From the NCBI GenBank assembly GCA_949825045.1, contig OX463816.1, positions 15,061,579 through 15,125,578 of the forward strand: a stretch of DNA of 64,000 nt, read 5' to 3'. Made by a program: the position numbers and the translations under genes. The notes under the pieces were generated by a model. That model was given only the letters and a program-made list of their open reading frames with translations. It was not told where the DNA came from and did not search any database. Shown piece by piece: positions 10,501 through 22,600 of the stretch. The first letter of the stretch is position 1. Each line of letters begins with the position of its first letter. This stretch comes from Argyresthia goedartella (lineage: Eukaryota; Arthropoda; Insecta; Lepidoptera; Argyresthiidae).

Positions 10501-13500
10501 CAAAATTCTTGGCTTTTAAGAGTTTAGATTGTCCATACCGTTCAAACTATGCAATGCGTACAAATCACTTTAATTTACAGACATTAGAGAAGCGAAGAAC
10601 GAATATTGATCTGATGTCACTACATAAGCTGGTGAATGGAGTGCTAGATGCACCTGATCTTTTGAGTAAGGTAGCATTAACGGTCCCAAGAGCTCCTCCA
10701 CGTAATCCTCTCACCCGGTCATTTTCTGTACATCCATATAGAACGAATGTGGGTAAATTCTCTCCTCTCAATAGAGCAATGCTGACTTATAATAATCTTC
10801 AGGCAACCTCGCCAATGCCAGCCGATCTTGACATTTTCGGAATGCCATTCTATCTATTAAGGGAAAAATTGATGAAAAGTTAAATTTTAATGCCTTAGTG
10901 AACCTAACTAAAAATTTATTTCCTAACTAATAATATTCAAATTTAAAATCTAATTGAATTGTTAATTTAACCTATTGCTAACCTAATTAAATTTAGGTTA
11001 AAAAAAAATCAGCAATGTAATGTAATTTAATATAATCTGATTAATTTTATTCTAAATGCTAATTTATACTAATGTATTAATTTATTTTAATCAAAATGTG
11101 TAAATAATTAATTAATGTCATGAACTAATTTAAATTTTTACCGAACACACAATTTTGAAAGATGTATACTCCTGTAAAGGTGTTTCACACGGAATTATAC
11201 ATTAGAATGTAGTCTTTAAATAAAATGTGAAAATACTGTTGGAGTAGCTAATAAATAAATAAATAAATAAATAAATAAACTTTAAATATCAAAGAAGTAT
11301 CATCGGCAAACAATACTAACCCAATTAACCCAGCTAATTGGGTTTCAGACTTTGCAATAATAAGTCCCATGCCCGCAATGTGCGAGGACCTTCTGAAAAA
11401 GGTTGGCTAAAGCGGTTGCCGTGACCGAAATTGGTCGGAGATTATCATCATCACTATCCTTATAAGGCGCCGTCCTAACGGGGCTGGCAACTGTCAAGAT
11501 TGTTGGTTCCCCTATCGTCAATGTGCTGTGTATTGTATAAAACCGCTGCCAAAAATACTAAATGAAGTTATATAGTAATTTAATTACATCACATTACACC
11601 ACACACACGTAAAATTACTATGTGTGTTTTAAATAAATGCTTGTAATGTAATTATAACCAATTATCACACAAAAAATCTCAGAAATTAGTCGATCGTTGA
11701 AAGTGGCAACTAAATGCACGTGGTGCCACCTATGATTAGCTTTCATCGGCTAACTCCATGGGGCATCACTCGCACGATCATCCGGTGGGGTTTTCAAGCT
11801 GTTACCTACTCTAGATCACACAAAGATATTAAAGTAAGGGGAATTATAAAACGATCGAATAAAACACGAATTAAGCGAATGATCACTGAGCGAATGACCA
11901 TGAACAGCCGAAATACTTGAAATGAGCGAAAAAAAAAACACTAAATTGAGCATTTTTTTCTGATAATAATAAAATTCAGAACGAGCTTTCAAAAAGTGGG
12001 CATTTCAGATATTAAAAATTCTAACCGTGCGACCAAATTACTAAGTGAGCGACTAGAAATACAGAGAGGGCAACTTCAATAATGGAACACAGAAAGCCAA
12101 TATTGGCTAGAGTAGGAAATTGTGGCTAAATTTAAATTGGATTATAGGTTAGGTTAGAACTTAGAAGAAGCAACCCCGGAGCGTAGCGGAGCGGAGCGTA
12201 TTCAAAGAAATAATAAAATTGGCTAGAGTGGGTTATTGTGGCTAAATTTCAATTGGGTTATATGTTAGGTTGTGACTTAGAAGAAGCAACCCCGGAAGAA
12301 AAGCTTCTCATTTTGTATTTTAAGTAACTCAAATTAATGTTTGTAAGTTGCTGTTCTGTTTATTTCTCATCACCCGCAGTTAGTCGCTCACTTAGTAATA
12401 CAATAACCTAAATTAATTATTTTTATCACATCAAACTTTAATTTACAGTCACTCGTTTAAATACTACCCTTAAAGTAATCAACCTGCAACTACTTTTTTC
12501 TGCTTACAGATCTCCAAAATGTACGAAGAATATCTAGAAGACTATGTTTACAAGATAATGGCAAAATTGGCGTCTAGAGCATGTCGCATGTTCTTCTCCA
12601 AGAAAAATAACAAAGCTTCTAACTCTAGTTCAGTATTAGTGCCTACATCTGAAACAACAGAAGAAGAATCCAGCCCTGATGGCAAACTCAAAGCTATTGC
12701 AGACAATGATGAAACAACTAGCAGTATTACGGAAACTAAACAAATCGCTGTTGCAGATAAAGAAAAAGATAATAAGCAAGATAAAAAAGACGAGAGTACA
12801 GCCTTAATAGCGACTGATAGCAAGGGGTTAGAAGTAGCAGACACAGCAGAATCCACGGTGCGTGAAGAAGAAAAAGTTGAGAAGAAGAGAAGGGTGAAAA
12901 CGGATGAAGATTTAGACGAAGAGCTGAATAATTTGAATTTCCATGTGATGATGTTTTTCCTGTGGATGGTGGTCACTCTAGTCAATGTGCCTGCTTTGAT
13001 GACTTGGGCTCGTAATTTCAAGTAAGTGAACACTGAACAAAAAAAACCGGTAAAGTGCGAGTCTAACTCGCGCACGAAGGGTTCCGTTCCACCGTGCAAT
13101 GGTAGGGATGGGGTGAGGTAAATAGTTTGGAGTTTACATAGCAAAATATTGTTTACAAAGTTATTGGTGCGGCTACTTCCACACTCCGTGTACGTAACCA
13201 GGTGCATTCATAAGTTTGTATGTGGTTTTGAAAGAATTGTTGTATGGGAGCCCCCATTTTCTTGTTGTTATAGCAGCAACAGAAATAAAACATCTGTGAA
13301 AATTTCATCTGTTTAACTATCATGTTTCATGAGATACAGCCTGGGGACAGACGGACGGTCGGACAGCGGAGGCTTAGTAATAGGGTCCCGTTTGGCAGTG
13401 TACATTGGTTTTATTTTATGTTTTATTATTTCCCTAGATATTTAGCAAAGATGTTCTCGTGACAGATATTATTAGTGGTTCAGTGAAATGGATCTACCGT

Positions 13501-14430
13501 GCTGTAGGGAATAGGGATGTTAACTGCGTGGCACACAAACTATTGATACATTAATAAAATGGAATCATGCAAAAAGTCGTACTCAAGTAACCTAGTTATG
13601 GAGAATTGGATAACAACTATATTGATATGCTGTTTCTATTGCAGATACAGTATGGTGCTGAAACCTGATACATCATATCATAGTGGTCTAATTATGTCAG
13701 CGTGTTCTGCGTTCGTATGGCAGATGGATGGGCCAAAGAGAAACTTGTAAGTTTTCATTTATCTGTATACATTTATCGCCTTATTCATAAATGCCGTTAT
13801 AATTCGTTTGTCTTTGCCAGTCACTTTGAAATTTGTGTTTGTGAGAGAAGGACAAAACACAATTTAGCTATCATAGGTTTGATAAGTTTTATGAATAACG
13901 CGGTTAGTGATTATTTGATTTTTATAGTGGGCATATAATGGCATATAATGACATGGGAGACAGACAAACTATTTACCAAGATACCTTAGTAAAAATCTAT
14001 ATTTTATTCCAGGCGCTACTATGAAGCTGTCTCTGCGCTGCTCTTCACCATGGCAGTTTTCATACTAGCCCTCGGTCCCCTTTCATTGTCCGTTGTCAAC
14101 TACGGTGTAACAGTAATATTCGCCGTGATAACATTACAACAGTTACTAGATAAGGAAGTTAAAGTACCTGAAGATATTACAGCAGATGAGAATGCCAGTG
14201 ATGGCCCAATGAATACTGAGGAGGAAAAATGTGAAGATGATGTGCAGAAAAATAACAGTGAAAATAGTGAAAATGAAAAATCTAGTGAAAATAATGAAAA
14301 ATCTCAAAGTGACAATGCGAACAGTACTGAAGACGCCAGTGGTGATTGTGATGTGTGCAGCGAAAGTAGAATATACAGAGTATTCAAGAATCTTAGGGAC
14401 AAGTTTGATTACACAAATGACGAGTTATGA
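7277..14430 (+). CDS. PGAP1: PGAP1-like GPI inositol-deacylase, C-terminal part
   Basis: Spliced exons read as: 7277-7596; 7816-8004 (first unit of a tandem array); 9107-9260; 12510-13021; 13645-13746; 14013-14430 (TGA). The last five join in phase: AG+G at 9107, phase 0 at 12510, AA+A at 13645, TT+G at 14013. The join 7596/7816 is out of phase by my reading, so one boundary there is wrong or broken. The product is hydrophobic with repeated membrane segments, a charged Lys/Glu-rich loop (about 12600-12920), a NVPALMTWAR segment and an acidic C-tail. I assign PGAP1 (ER enzyme that removes inositol acyl chains from GPI anchors) by the shape of the C-terminal membrane region. The lipase domain is not in the window, so another multi-pass protein is possible. 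Confidence 0.6.
7864..8947 (+). repeat. Seven-copy 159-bp tandem array of a membrane-segment exon
   Basis: Units start at 7864, 8023, 8182, 8341, 8500, 8659 and 8818 (period 159). Each encodes the hydrophobic segment LRHFSLSLLVLPAYMTALGA and onward on the plus strand. Units 2-7 are preceded by an acceptor-like CCCACAG. Units 1 and 3 end in AG|GTAAGA, 4 and 6 in AG|GTAGGA, 5 in GTGAAA; the donor is lost in unit 2 (TTAAGA) and absent in unit 7. The spacer between donor and next acceptor is only about 18 bp. Units 1 and 5 form one sequence subgroup, 2-4 and 6 another; unit 7 carries amino-acid changes. Every spacer holds an in-frame stop, so units cannot be read through without splicing. Confidence 0.9.
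9399..10450 (-). mobile_element. 5'-truncated LINE (CR1/Jockey-type), RT C-terminal domain
   Basis: On the minus strand a 249-codon open frame (10399-9650, open a little further upstream) holds the end of a reverse transcriptase: WFTVNNLLLNEKKTK, then VFLGITLD, RLVYFSYFHSLMTYGILLWG, and the tail PWE-stop. The 3' end is a (TTTGA)n microsatellite, seen on the plus strand as repeated AATCA at 9405-9430. A second copy at 37141-37603 differs at about three positions. It lies in a PGAP1 intron. Confidence 0.9.
10455..11280 (+). mobile_element. 5'-truncated LINE 3' end with (TAAA)n tail
   Basis: Open frame to 10883 resembles the region after the LINE reverse transcriptase (motif DLMSLHKLVNG, then VPRAPPRNP). 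An AT-rich 3' UTR follows and ends in a TAAA repeat at about 11249-11280. The orientation is opposite to the neighbouring LINE, with which it is almost back to back. Confidence 0.8.
11281..12509. other. PGAP1 intron remainder with two repeats
   Basis: 11836-12070 is a low-complexity dispersed repeat with recurring GAGCGA and GACTAGAAA motifs; a related copy in the opposite orientation is at 25200-25530. 12102-12300 is an imperfect tandem duplication of about 117 bp (TTGGCTAGAGT ... AAGCAACCCCGGA twice). I see no gene in it. Confidence 0.6.
13045..13405. repeat. Dispersed repeat of a common moth type
   Basis: Runs from GTGCGAGTCTAACTCGCGCA through GGACAGACGGACGG to TAATAGGGTCCCGTTT. I recall this arrangement from many lepidopteran introns; its class was not determined. 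It sits in the intron between 13021 and 13645. Confidence 0.5.
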
Positions 14431-14487
14431 TAGCCGTACAAATATTTATACATATTTTTTTAAACACACAAAGACGCTTTTATAGAG

Positions 14488-14493
14488 ATTAAA
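14488..14493 (+). terminator. Candidate polyadenylation signal of the PGAP1-like gene
   Basis: ATTAAA lies 58 bases after the TGA at 14428-14430. It is the closest signal-like hexamer; usage is not shown. Confidence 0.35.
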
Positions 14494-16497
14494 TGTTACA
14501 TGCAATAGTGCTTACAGCATCAGCAAAATAAGTGTTTATCGCTCGTGTTGTATTGGAAATTACGCAAAGATGGGAGCACAACAAATATACGTAAAATTCT
14601 TTAGCCGTTTTCTTTTTGTAAGCCGCTCAAGTGCAACTCCTGACGTGTGAGGGCGGGAAGCTAACCATACGCCGCGCCCCCCGCTCCCCGCACCCCGCGC
14701 GGTATGGTTGTTGTGTGTATGTGTGCGTCAGCGTGTCATTCTTTGGAGCTGTAGAGTGACAAGGAGTGTATAGATGATTTTTCGATATAACATTTTCCTT
14801 GTATTTATTTTTCATTCGCGTTTTTTCCCGACTCATTTTTCTCTACGTTTTTTTACTAGTAATAATTTTCACGCTTTTATTTCTTCTGTTTCTTTTTGCC
14901 AGATATATATTTTCCTATGCTTTTATTTTCTTACTCCGTATTTTTCATATTTTCCAGGTGTTTATTTTCTCATACACTCAATGCTTGATTTAATTTATAT
15001 CTATACACGTCCATTTTCTGTGACAGGGGGCTAGCCCATCACCGCAGCTAAGGAGATATAAAAGTTTCGATGTTTGCCATCAGCGTTAGAAGGTCCACAT
15101 ACTGTACGTACTAATCACGGACTAACACTAGTGGTTCTGTGAGAACAGTAGACCTCGCGAGCCCTTTGACGTACATGAAATATGACTGACCGACAAAAGG
15201 CTTTATTTTATTGCGATACAAGTTTATTTTGCGCAACAATTTAACGAAGAAAGTCTAATTTTTAATTGAATTTCAGCTGCTTGAATTTTCCAGACTTGAG
15301 CAAAATAGGAGTATAAGTATTGGCGATTACTCGCGTTTCCCCTTGTCCTAGGAGGTCGAATCTGGTGTCTACAGGTTTGTCTCGTGAAGGCGGAGATAAC
15401 TGCGTAGGTATACATTGAAAAACTGAACTGAACCGAAATAAAATTAAAAACGGAAATCCGCTAAACAAATACGTTTACTATGTACAGCGAACTCATATAT
15501 CCGCCATTTAAAAAAAAACACTAAAAACTGCCTCGACAAAAAAACTATAAGTAAGTATGGGGTTAGGTTCGATTCATCCAATTTTTATTTCATCTAATTC
15601 CCATCTTATCCAACTCCCAATTCTTACAATTCCCATTTCATCATTTCAGAATCATGGAATTTGGGACGAAGCAGAGTTACAGCACAAAAAAGAAAAACCT
15701 AAAACTGTTAATGTGAAGTTACATATAACAAAAATGAGTGAAAGACATAAACATATCTATAAGTGTGTAAGTAAGGTACAGAACCCATGGTGCACGAGTC
15801 TGACCCGTAATTGACCGTATATTCAATATCAGTATGTTATCTTATTATCAGTGGTCGGAATACCTTGGAGCGCAATGCCGCAATGTTATCAAAAGTATGG
15901 ACATGACTTTAGCGGAACTAAATTAAATTTCGGAACTTCACTATTTTAATACACTAAAGGGCTATAATCTTTTTCATACTGTAGAGCCCACAGAGTAAGT
16001 CAGAAAGAGTCTCGTTAATCTGAGTGGAGAACCTAACCTACTTAACGAGCGGGTACTCTCCCCGCCTTTTCCGGGCCCCGCCGCCGTCCCCCCTTGCGAG
16101 CAGAGACAGAGACAGCGATATAGATGTTCAAAATTAAATATAAATTCGCTTGTGTTCCGTGAATAGCAAAATTATGACTAAAACTTGGTTATATTTTAAT
16201 TTTCTCTGTAATATTATGCGACTTGACAATATAAGCTATGTTTCTCTTATAATTTCGTTTTTAATACAAACCAAACGGATTATACGTTGTTACGTCCTAA
16301 AAATGTACGAAATTAAATCGCTTATATTCTTAAGTTCATTGGGTTCATTGTCGGTTCTTCAAATTCTATATATATATATATTATATATATATATATATCA
16401 CCATATACCACCACAATGTCGCAATAAACGTTTTGAGTTTGAGTTTGAGTTTAAGTAGATAACTATTTTTAGAAAAATGTTAAAACAGGAACCTAGG
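14494..16497. other. Intergenic, no gene seen
   Basis: Contains a GC-rich imperfect hairpin at about 14660-14710 (AACCATAC ... GTATGGTT around a CG-rich core), T-rich stretches, a TA microsatellite at about 16371-16400 and a TTTGAG run at about 16434-16455 that looks like a retroposon tail. A 68-codon minus-strand frame at 15262-15468 is not recognised. Confidence 0.5.
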
Positions 16498-16624
16498 TAT
16501 ACCTCGCGCCACGAGTTATGAGCGGTGGCCTTGAATGTGCAGTAGTCACTTCAATACCTGTACATTATGCGCAGTAATTCCCGCCAACGTCGCCCAGCTC
16601 TCTTAATTCATGGCGCGAGGTATA
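16498..16624. mobile_element. Short MITE with about 25-bp inverted ends
   Basis: 127 bp bounded by TATACCTCGCGCCA and its inverted partner TGGCGCGAGGTATA; the inverted match extends to 22 of 25 bases. The TA ends could be the target duplication. No coding capacity. Confidence 0.7.
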
Positions 16625-17579
16625 AATACTGTATTAAAACGAATAACAGCATATATACGTTGAAATGTTCTCGAATCGAAAATTATTATGGTATTAAGTT
16701 TGTATTTAAAATTCATTGTTCACCGGATTCTTAGTATTTTTTCTTACATTGGTAAATAATAATACAAATATGTAGCCATTAATGTCCATACCAAGGAGCA
16801 AGGGCCTTTATCCGGATACGAGTAAGACTGAGCTTTACTCCACTACGCTGGCTTAGTGCGGGTTGATGAAGGGGTGTCGGGCTAGTAGCCGACCCGACTG
16901 TAAAAGTTATCAAGATGCCCTATCACGGCCTCTGACACATCTTTACGACTACTACCATCGAATAGCGATAGAAGCCTGGACCTAGGTACAGCTTAACGTG
17001 ACATCCTAAACACGGAAGCGCCTGGTACAAATGCCACATAGAAACGGACATACATTATTACTCAGTCTCTGCCAGATGTTGCTACCTGCACTATTGTTTC
17101 CGATGTTTTAGGCGTAACGTTAAGACGTGCGAACTATCAATAAGAGCCATGTTTTATAAAAAAATATGGAAATGTCACGCACGCCTACCTATTCTTTGAG
17201 TAATAATGTAGCGCCCACAGAGTACATTTTTAGTAGCGCCTATTAGCATTTCGCAGGGCTTTTAAGACCTTTACGAGGTTGTTGGCTTCCTATTTCCTGA
17301 GCCGTTAGCCGTTCTCGTTTGATGTCGAAATGAAGCAGGCGGATGAATGAAATAAAAAGTCAAAAAGCTCATACTGCTATAGGACTCCATCCTCCATAAA
17401 AACATATCATTTATTTTTCAGAAAGCATTTACATAAATTAAGGTAGGAACAAAGGTATTATTGTACGGAATTATAAATGCGTGAACATTTAGGTATGGAG
17501 GCGAGCTGACATCCTAGCTAGATGCGTAGGTAATCTGTGTTAAGGAATGTCAGGCCCCAAACCCCGTTCATTCGTTTTT
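16625..17579. other. Intergenic, nothing recognised
   Basis: Unique-looking sequence without a convincing open frame, RNA gene or repeat that I can name. Confidence 0.4.
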
Positions 17580-18640
17580 TGAGGTGGATTCAATATGATT
17601 CAATGATACTTGATCAAGTATAACTATTAAAAATTTACAGAGTACAAATTCCAATAACCTATAATAACTTATTTAAAACTAACTGTTTGTATATGTGTGA
17701 GGGTGTATTTGTGTCTTGTGTTTGTGGGTCTAGGAGGAAAGGAGATTTGTCATTACAGAATCAACCATAGACCAACCCTTCAGTATCTACATAGGATCTG
17801 CATAGGATAGGTTAACAAGATAGGCAGAAATTTTACAGGTGCATTCCACATGGGAAAGCAAAAGCATTGGGATAGTTGCACCTATTTTATTATAGAGAAA
17901 TGGACTGAGATAAGGAAATAATCTTTTCGTAGAAGTGAAATTGGGTTGGTATTAGTCAGGTGGGGTCTTTGCATCATTTTGTTATGTTTGTTACTTTACC
18001 ACATGTAATAATTTTGTGTTGAGAAGCAATAGCATTCAGTATGAAAAGCTATCTTAAATTTAATCCTTTACAGTCCTGGTAGTTTTTTTTGGGTTGCGAC
18101 ATTGATATCTTTAGGATATTTTGCTGGGCTGTTTCAAGGGATTTTAATGTGGTTTCAGAAGCCCCGCCCCAGGTGACAATACAGAAGGAGATAAATGGAC
18201 TGACATAGGGAAAAGTATAGCACTCTGATTATAGAGGAATGGGCAACGTGTCCAATTGTCTTGAATATGGACATCAATAAACGCATTCTCCCAGTCAGCA
18301 GATTAATAATTAAATGCTGATCTAATATTAACCCAAGGTATTTTATTGTGTTAGTGAAAGATATGTATGGACAGTTGAACATGAATCAGCTTGTATAGTT
18401 AATGTGTTTGGGGGTTGGGAATTTGATTGTTGAAAAACTTGAAGCCATGCTGCTGTGCGTAATATTGAAGTTGTGTCCAGGAATCTTCTTGGATAGTAAT
18501 GTCCTTATCGGATATGTTACAATACTGGTGCATTTATGAATATAAGAAACAAAATTGGACCTAAAATACTGCCTTGATGATGATGGGTGGGAGGCCTGCT
18601 GAACCACAGGCGGGTGATCGGTTCCTTTACTAACAATAAT
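17580..18640 (-). mobile_element. Decayed LINE fragment (RT C-terminal half)
   Basis: Minus-strand frames are broken but keep LINE reverse-transcriptase motifs: a degenerate GSILGPILF-like stretch near 18570 and IKYLGLILDQHL at about 18330. The 3' UTR would lie toward 17580. It ends just short of the SPCS1 3' end. Confidence 0.7.
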
Positions 18641-18708
18641 AGTCACAAATCCTTAAAAACTATTTATTTTAAAAGAAATACAGTACAATGGAACAAAATC
18701 ACAACAGT

Positions 18709-18990
18709 TTACTTCTTCCCTTTCTTGCCTGTAGGTGCCTTCTCTTCCGATCGAGGGTTTTGCCAGTTCACCGGGTTGCGGCGGTACATAGGCCACGGGG
18801 GCACAGTCAGGATCGCAGCCAGGAGGAAGCCGGCGCCCAGGATGTAAACTGACTGAGAAAATTGCTGCACGATGTAGCCCCAAACAAAACCAACTATGCT
18901 GAAAAGAGTGATGATGGCGCGGTATAACTTCTCCGCCTTCGCTTGACCAGCATAGTCTATATGAGTTGGAATGGATGTGAAGAATTCCAT
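18709..18990 (-). CDS. SPCS1: Signal peptidase complex subunit 1 (12-kDa subunit)
   Basis: Intact single-exon frame of 93 codons with ATG at 18990-18988. The N-terminal PTHIDYAGQ motif, two membrane segments (about residues 26-45 and 48-66) and TVPPWPMYRRNP between the second segment and the basic tail are diagnostic of the SPC12 family; family members are about 90-110 aa. It is a non-catalytic ER membrane subunit of the signal peptidase complex, which tunes substrate selection. The Lys-rich tail KKGKK faces the cytosol by family topology. A TTTATT at 18663-18668 (AATAAA on the minus strand) is a plausible polyadenylation signal. The gene is head-to-head with STRAP. Confidence 0.95.
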   Translation of the reverse strand: MEFFTSIPTHIDYAGQAKAEKLYRAIITLFSIVGFVWGYIVQQFSQSVYILGAGFLLAAILTVPPWPMYRRNPVNWQNPRSEEKAPTGKKGKK

Positions 18991-19637
18991 TGTTGTGCTG
19001 GAATTTAGTATTTTATTTTATTTACACTTTCGTAAATTTCAGTTTCAGTCAGCTTGACATTTATCAAATTGTCAACGTCAGCGACACGTCATACGTCATT
19101 GAAGGTTATCTGTTGTACAACGGTGCCTCATCACTAGAGCACATTTACGATACAAAGGTGTCTAAAAATAAAGCAACGTTGGATTAAACCCTACCTGTTG
19201 TCATAGTTGCCATATTTCTATAAACTGCAAAAAGCACCTAATGCACGCTGCACGATTTTACAGGAACGATGCCAAGCGAAGCGAGCTCACTCGTTTTCGC
19301 TAAAGTATATCCTCGTTGAAGATTCGACTTGAACGAGAGAGGGAGGGTTAGGAGGGGAGAACAATTTCGACTGGACAGACAGCCATAACCAATCAATCAC
19401 CATCATCAATGGTATTTACAAATGGTAGAAAATTTCGTTTTATTTTGGGTAGAAATCATCCTAAAATTGCTTGCTACATCGCCGTTCTCTTTCCGTCAGT
19501 CAGTCCAGCCAGTCAAGAAGTCAGTCGATTGTCAACTTTCCGTACGATCGGACTCAATAGGTTTAATTTTTAGTTACTTTAGTCAAAGGATTTAGTTTTA
19601 TTTTCAAAAGTACAATTTAGGTGTTACACAAAAACCA
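18991..19637. promoter_or_regulatory. Shared upstream region of SPCS1 (-) and STRAP (+)
   Basis: 647 bp separate the two start codons, so both promoters and 5' UTRs must lie here. I see no clear TATA box at either end. The small open frame at 18990-19187 is not supported as a gene. Confidence 0.6.
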
Positions 19638-22600
19638 ATGACTTCGTTCAAGCAAGTACCACTCACGTGCGGTGGACATACCAGACCAGTGGTGCATTTG
19701 GCATTCAGTGACGTTACCAAGGATGGATTTTATTTGATTTCGGCCTGCAAGGGTGAGTTTCTTCGACTGTTTCCGTTGCGGGGGTGCCTAAATCCCTGAC
19801 CTGTCTATAGTTGGAAGTCTTGCAAGTGCGTTCGGGTGTTTAGTTTAGTCATTTATCGTGCCAGATGTGTGTCGTTTGAAGGCCTTCACTTTCCTTGTTT
19901 GCCTGCACCGGTCGTGCTTGCATTGCATTCTGTGTGCGTCTGTTGATGTGGTGACCTTGTCTTCCGGCTATGTCAGGAAGCACCTTGAGTTTCCGCTCGT
20001 ATATTTCCTCGGCGCTTGCTCGCCTTGACGTCGTTGTCTCGTTTTTATGCACCATAACAGGATACTCTTGAGTTCTTTGTGTTCAAGTTGTATAGAGTCT
20101 TAGCCACTTTCCTGAGAAACATGTTGACATTTCACTCTGGTTGATTGCCTTGCGCAATCAAGGTTCATTAATAGTCTCTGTACTTGTTCATTTGGCTTTT
20201 ACACATTATACTGATAATAAATCAATAGAATTATATCTAGATTTTACAGAACTTTCATCAATTAATTCTAAATTGATTCTAGGTTTACTTTAGGCATGTA
20301 TATAATGGTTTTATATTGATTAGACAAACTGATTGACTTACTTCTATGACACAGCTTCCAAAATTTTAGTTCTTTGCACCAATACCATACTTTTAGCAAG
20401 GTATATTACATATCAAAGGTTTGCAAACAAAATTATATTTTATTAACTTTGTCAGGAGCATATAAAGGTAGGTTATAATCATAGGTAAAGAATTACTTTA
20501 ATAACAGATTGAGAACTTCAGAGAAAGATTATTTTATTTATTAAAGGTAGAAGGTAGAAAGTACCTAGATCTTATTCAATATTGTAATTTATTATTCTCT
20601 TAGGATGATTTTCTTGTTCAAGCACAAAAGTGAAATTCTTGAATTACAATTACAATCTTGTTGGAAAATAATTGAACTAAAACCAAGATATATTTGAATC
20701 AGAAAAGCTACTCTTACTCAGCTGATAACAATAATACAAACTAACTTACATCCTAACATCACTGAGCAGACATAGGACCATTACAAAACATCTTCAATAA
20801 TGTTTTGATCTTGAGCAGCTTTTACCAGGTCTGCCTATTTAAGTACCATGGTTTCAGCTTTCTGGGCCACAGATAACTGGCAAGTAGTTTTTGGACATTC
20901 TATTCCTATACCATGTTAATATGATAATAATAGATGGCAGAATTTGAGTGGAACGGTGTGTTGGTATTTTTTTTTGTATAATTGATATTGTATTGATGGG
21001 GCTTAGTAGTGGACGTAAATGACTTTTACGCTACGCTCAGCCGCTATCATAGTCTATATAAAGTCCAGGTCCCTACACATTGAGCAGGCATCAGCTCGTG
21101 TAGTATAAGGACTAAAATAAAACACTGGTTATTGACGGTTATCAATAATCAATATAACTGTGAGCCACTCGGTATATGCTGAGGGCATTCTACCTGCAAT
21201 TTGCCCATTTGGGCCATATACAGCAGGATCTCTGTCAACCGAACCCCTTCTAATCGGAACACCTCTGTTATTTGGAAAGCCCCACATTTGGAAATTCCTT
21301 TGCCAGAAAAAATGCTTTTATGTAAATTTTATAGATGAATATACATAAAAAAACACAATAATATTAGTTTAATTTCATAAAAAATACCCTATTAATTTCT
21401 TGTACTATAATTTCACTATAATTTCGGAGTTCCGATAAAAGAGGTCCTGCTCTATATGTGTGTATGATATATATGGGAGGAGTTTGTCTGCTTACCCAAT
21501 TTTGCGAGCGATCAGCTCATAGTCAAAGGGAATGATAGTGGCATGTTAAGAGGGCAGATGACCCCCGCTACTATGAGATAGTTATATAATTTTTAAGCCT
21601 ATCCTAATCCTAAACTACTATATATTGGGTCATTTAGGGGGGCTCTAACCACAGTCCGGGAGGTTCAGGATGGGGGGAAACTGTGTCCGGCGAACTAAGA
21701 CTACAATGTCTTTCAATCCAAATTTGGTGTCTGAGACGCTGTAATGCTTCGGGAACACAGCCTTTGTCCAGTTGACGTGCCTGAGTAGCGGGGGTTGGTT
21801 GGGCTTTAAGAGCTATTGTGATATTGTCGGTTCATAAAGAGTTGCTTGTATGATAAGCGGGTTTGGGTGGCTAGATGCATTAATTAAATAGCGTTTGGAT
21901 GCTTCTTTCATATCTTGCTTTACTGTGGGGATTCTTAAATCACTATGGAGGTCTATGTTGCACATATACCACGGGGCACCTACTGCTTTACGCATGAAGC
22001 GGTTTTGTAGAACCTGAACTGCCTTATGGCGTAAGTCATCTGAGCTATGAACTTCATATAGACTTTTACGTTTGACACCTTGCACCAGCTTCATCTGTCA
22101 AATTTGTATCACGCAAGTAGCATCATAATGGAGGCCAAACCCAAGCTCATTGAACGAAGCCTAGAAGCCTTCGGTGATACCCCTCAATCGCTGAAATTGT
22201 ATGAGCATGAAATGAACCATAGACACACGCTATCAACTTCAGAGAGTTACGCCATAAGGCTGCTGGTTTAAGGGAGTTGGGAGCAGTGTGCTAAGACTAG
22301 ACTTGCATATGTGAAGACCGGGCGGATGCAAGTTTTATAAAGAGTTATTTTGCAGCGCAATAGGAGATTGCTTTTACTTCTCATGAGCGGGTGAAGCCTA
22401 CCCATGTAGAAGGCTGCTTTGTCGCGGACCGTTTTAATGTGGGTTTTGAAGATTAGTCGGGAGTCTATTGCCACGCCTAAATACTTCACTTTGTTACCCC
22501 AGGGGATAGGGCGGTCAAAGAGGGTGATCTGGTAGTGAAGAGGACGCGCGGTCAGATTGAGCGTTGCACCTTGAGAAAAGCACGGTTGTCAAAGCATGAA

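Noticed and set aside
12548..13207. 219-codon minus-strand frame
   Set aside because: Antisense of the PGAP1 exon 12510-13021; its Ser/Leu-rich content is the complement of the Glu/Lys-rich loop.
14774..15034. Phe/Tyr-rich frames that look like membrane proteins
   Set aside because: They come from a T-rich stretch open in two overlapping frames; no homology or splice context.
15262..15468. 68-codon minus-strand frame (QCIPTQLSPPSRDKPVD and onward)
   Set aside because: Reads like real protein but matches nothing I recognise, has no splice context, and lies in repeat-rich intergenic DNA.
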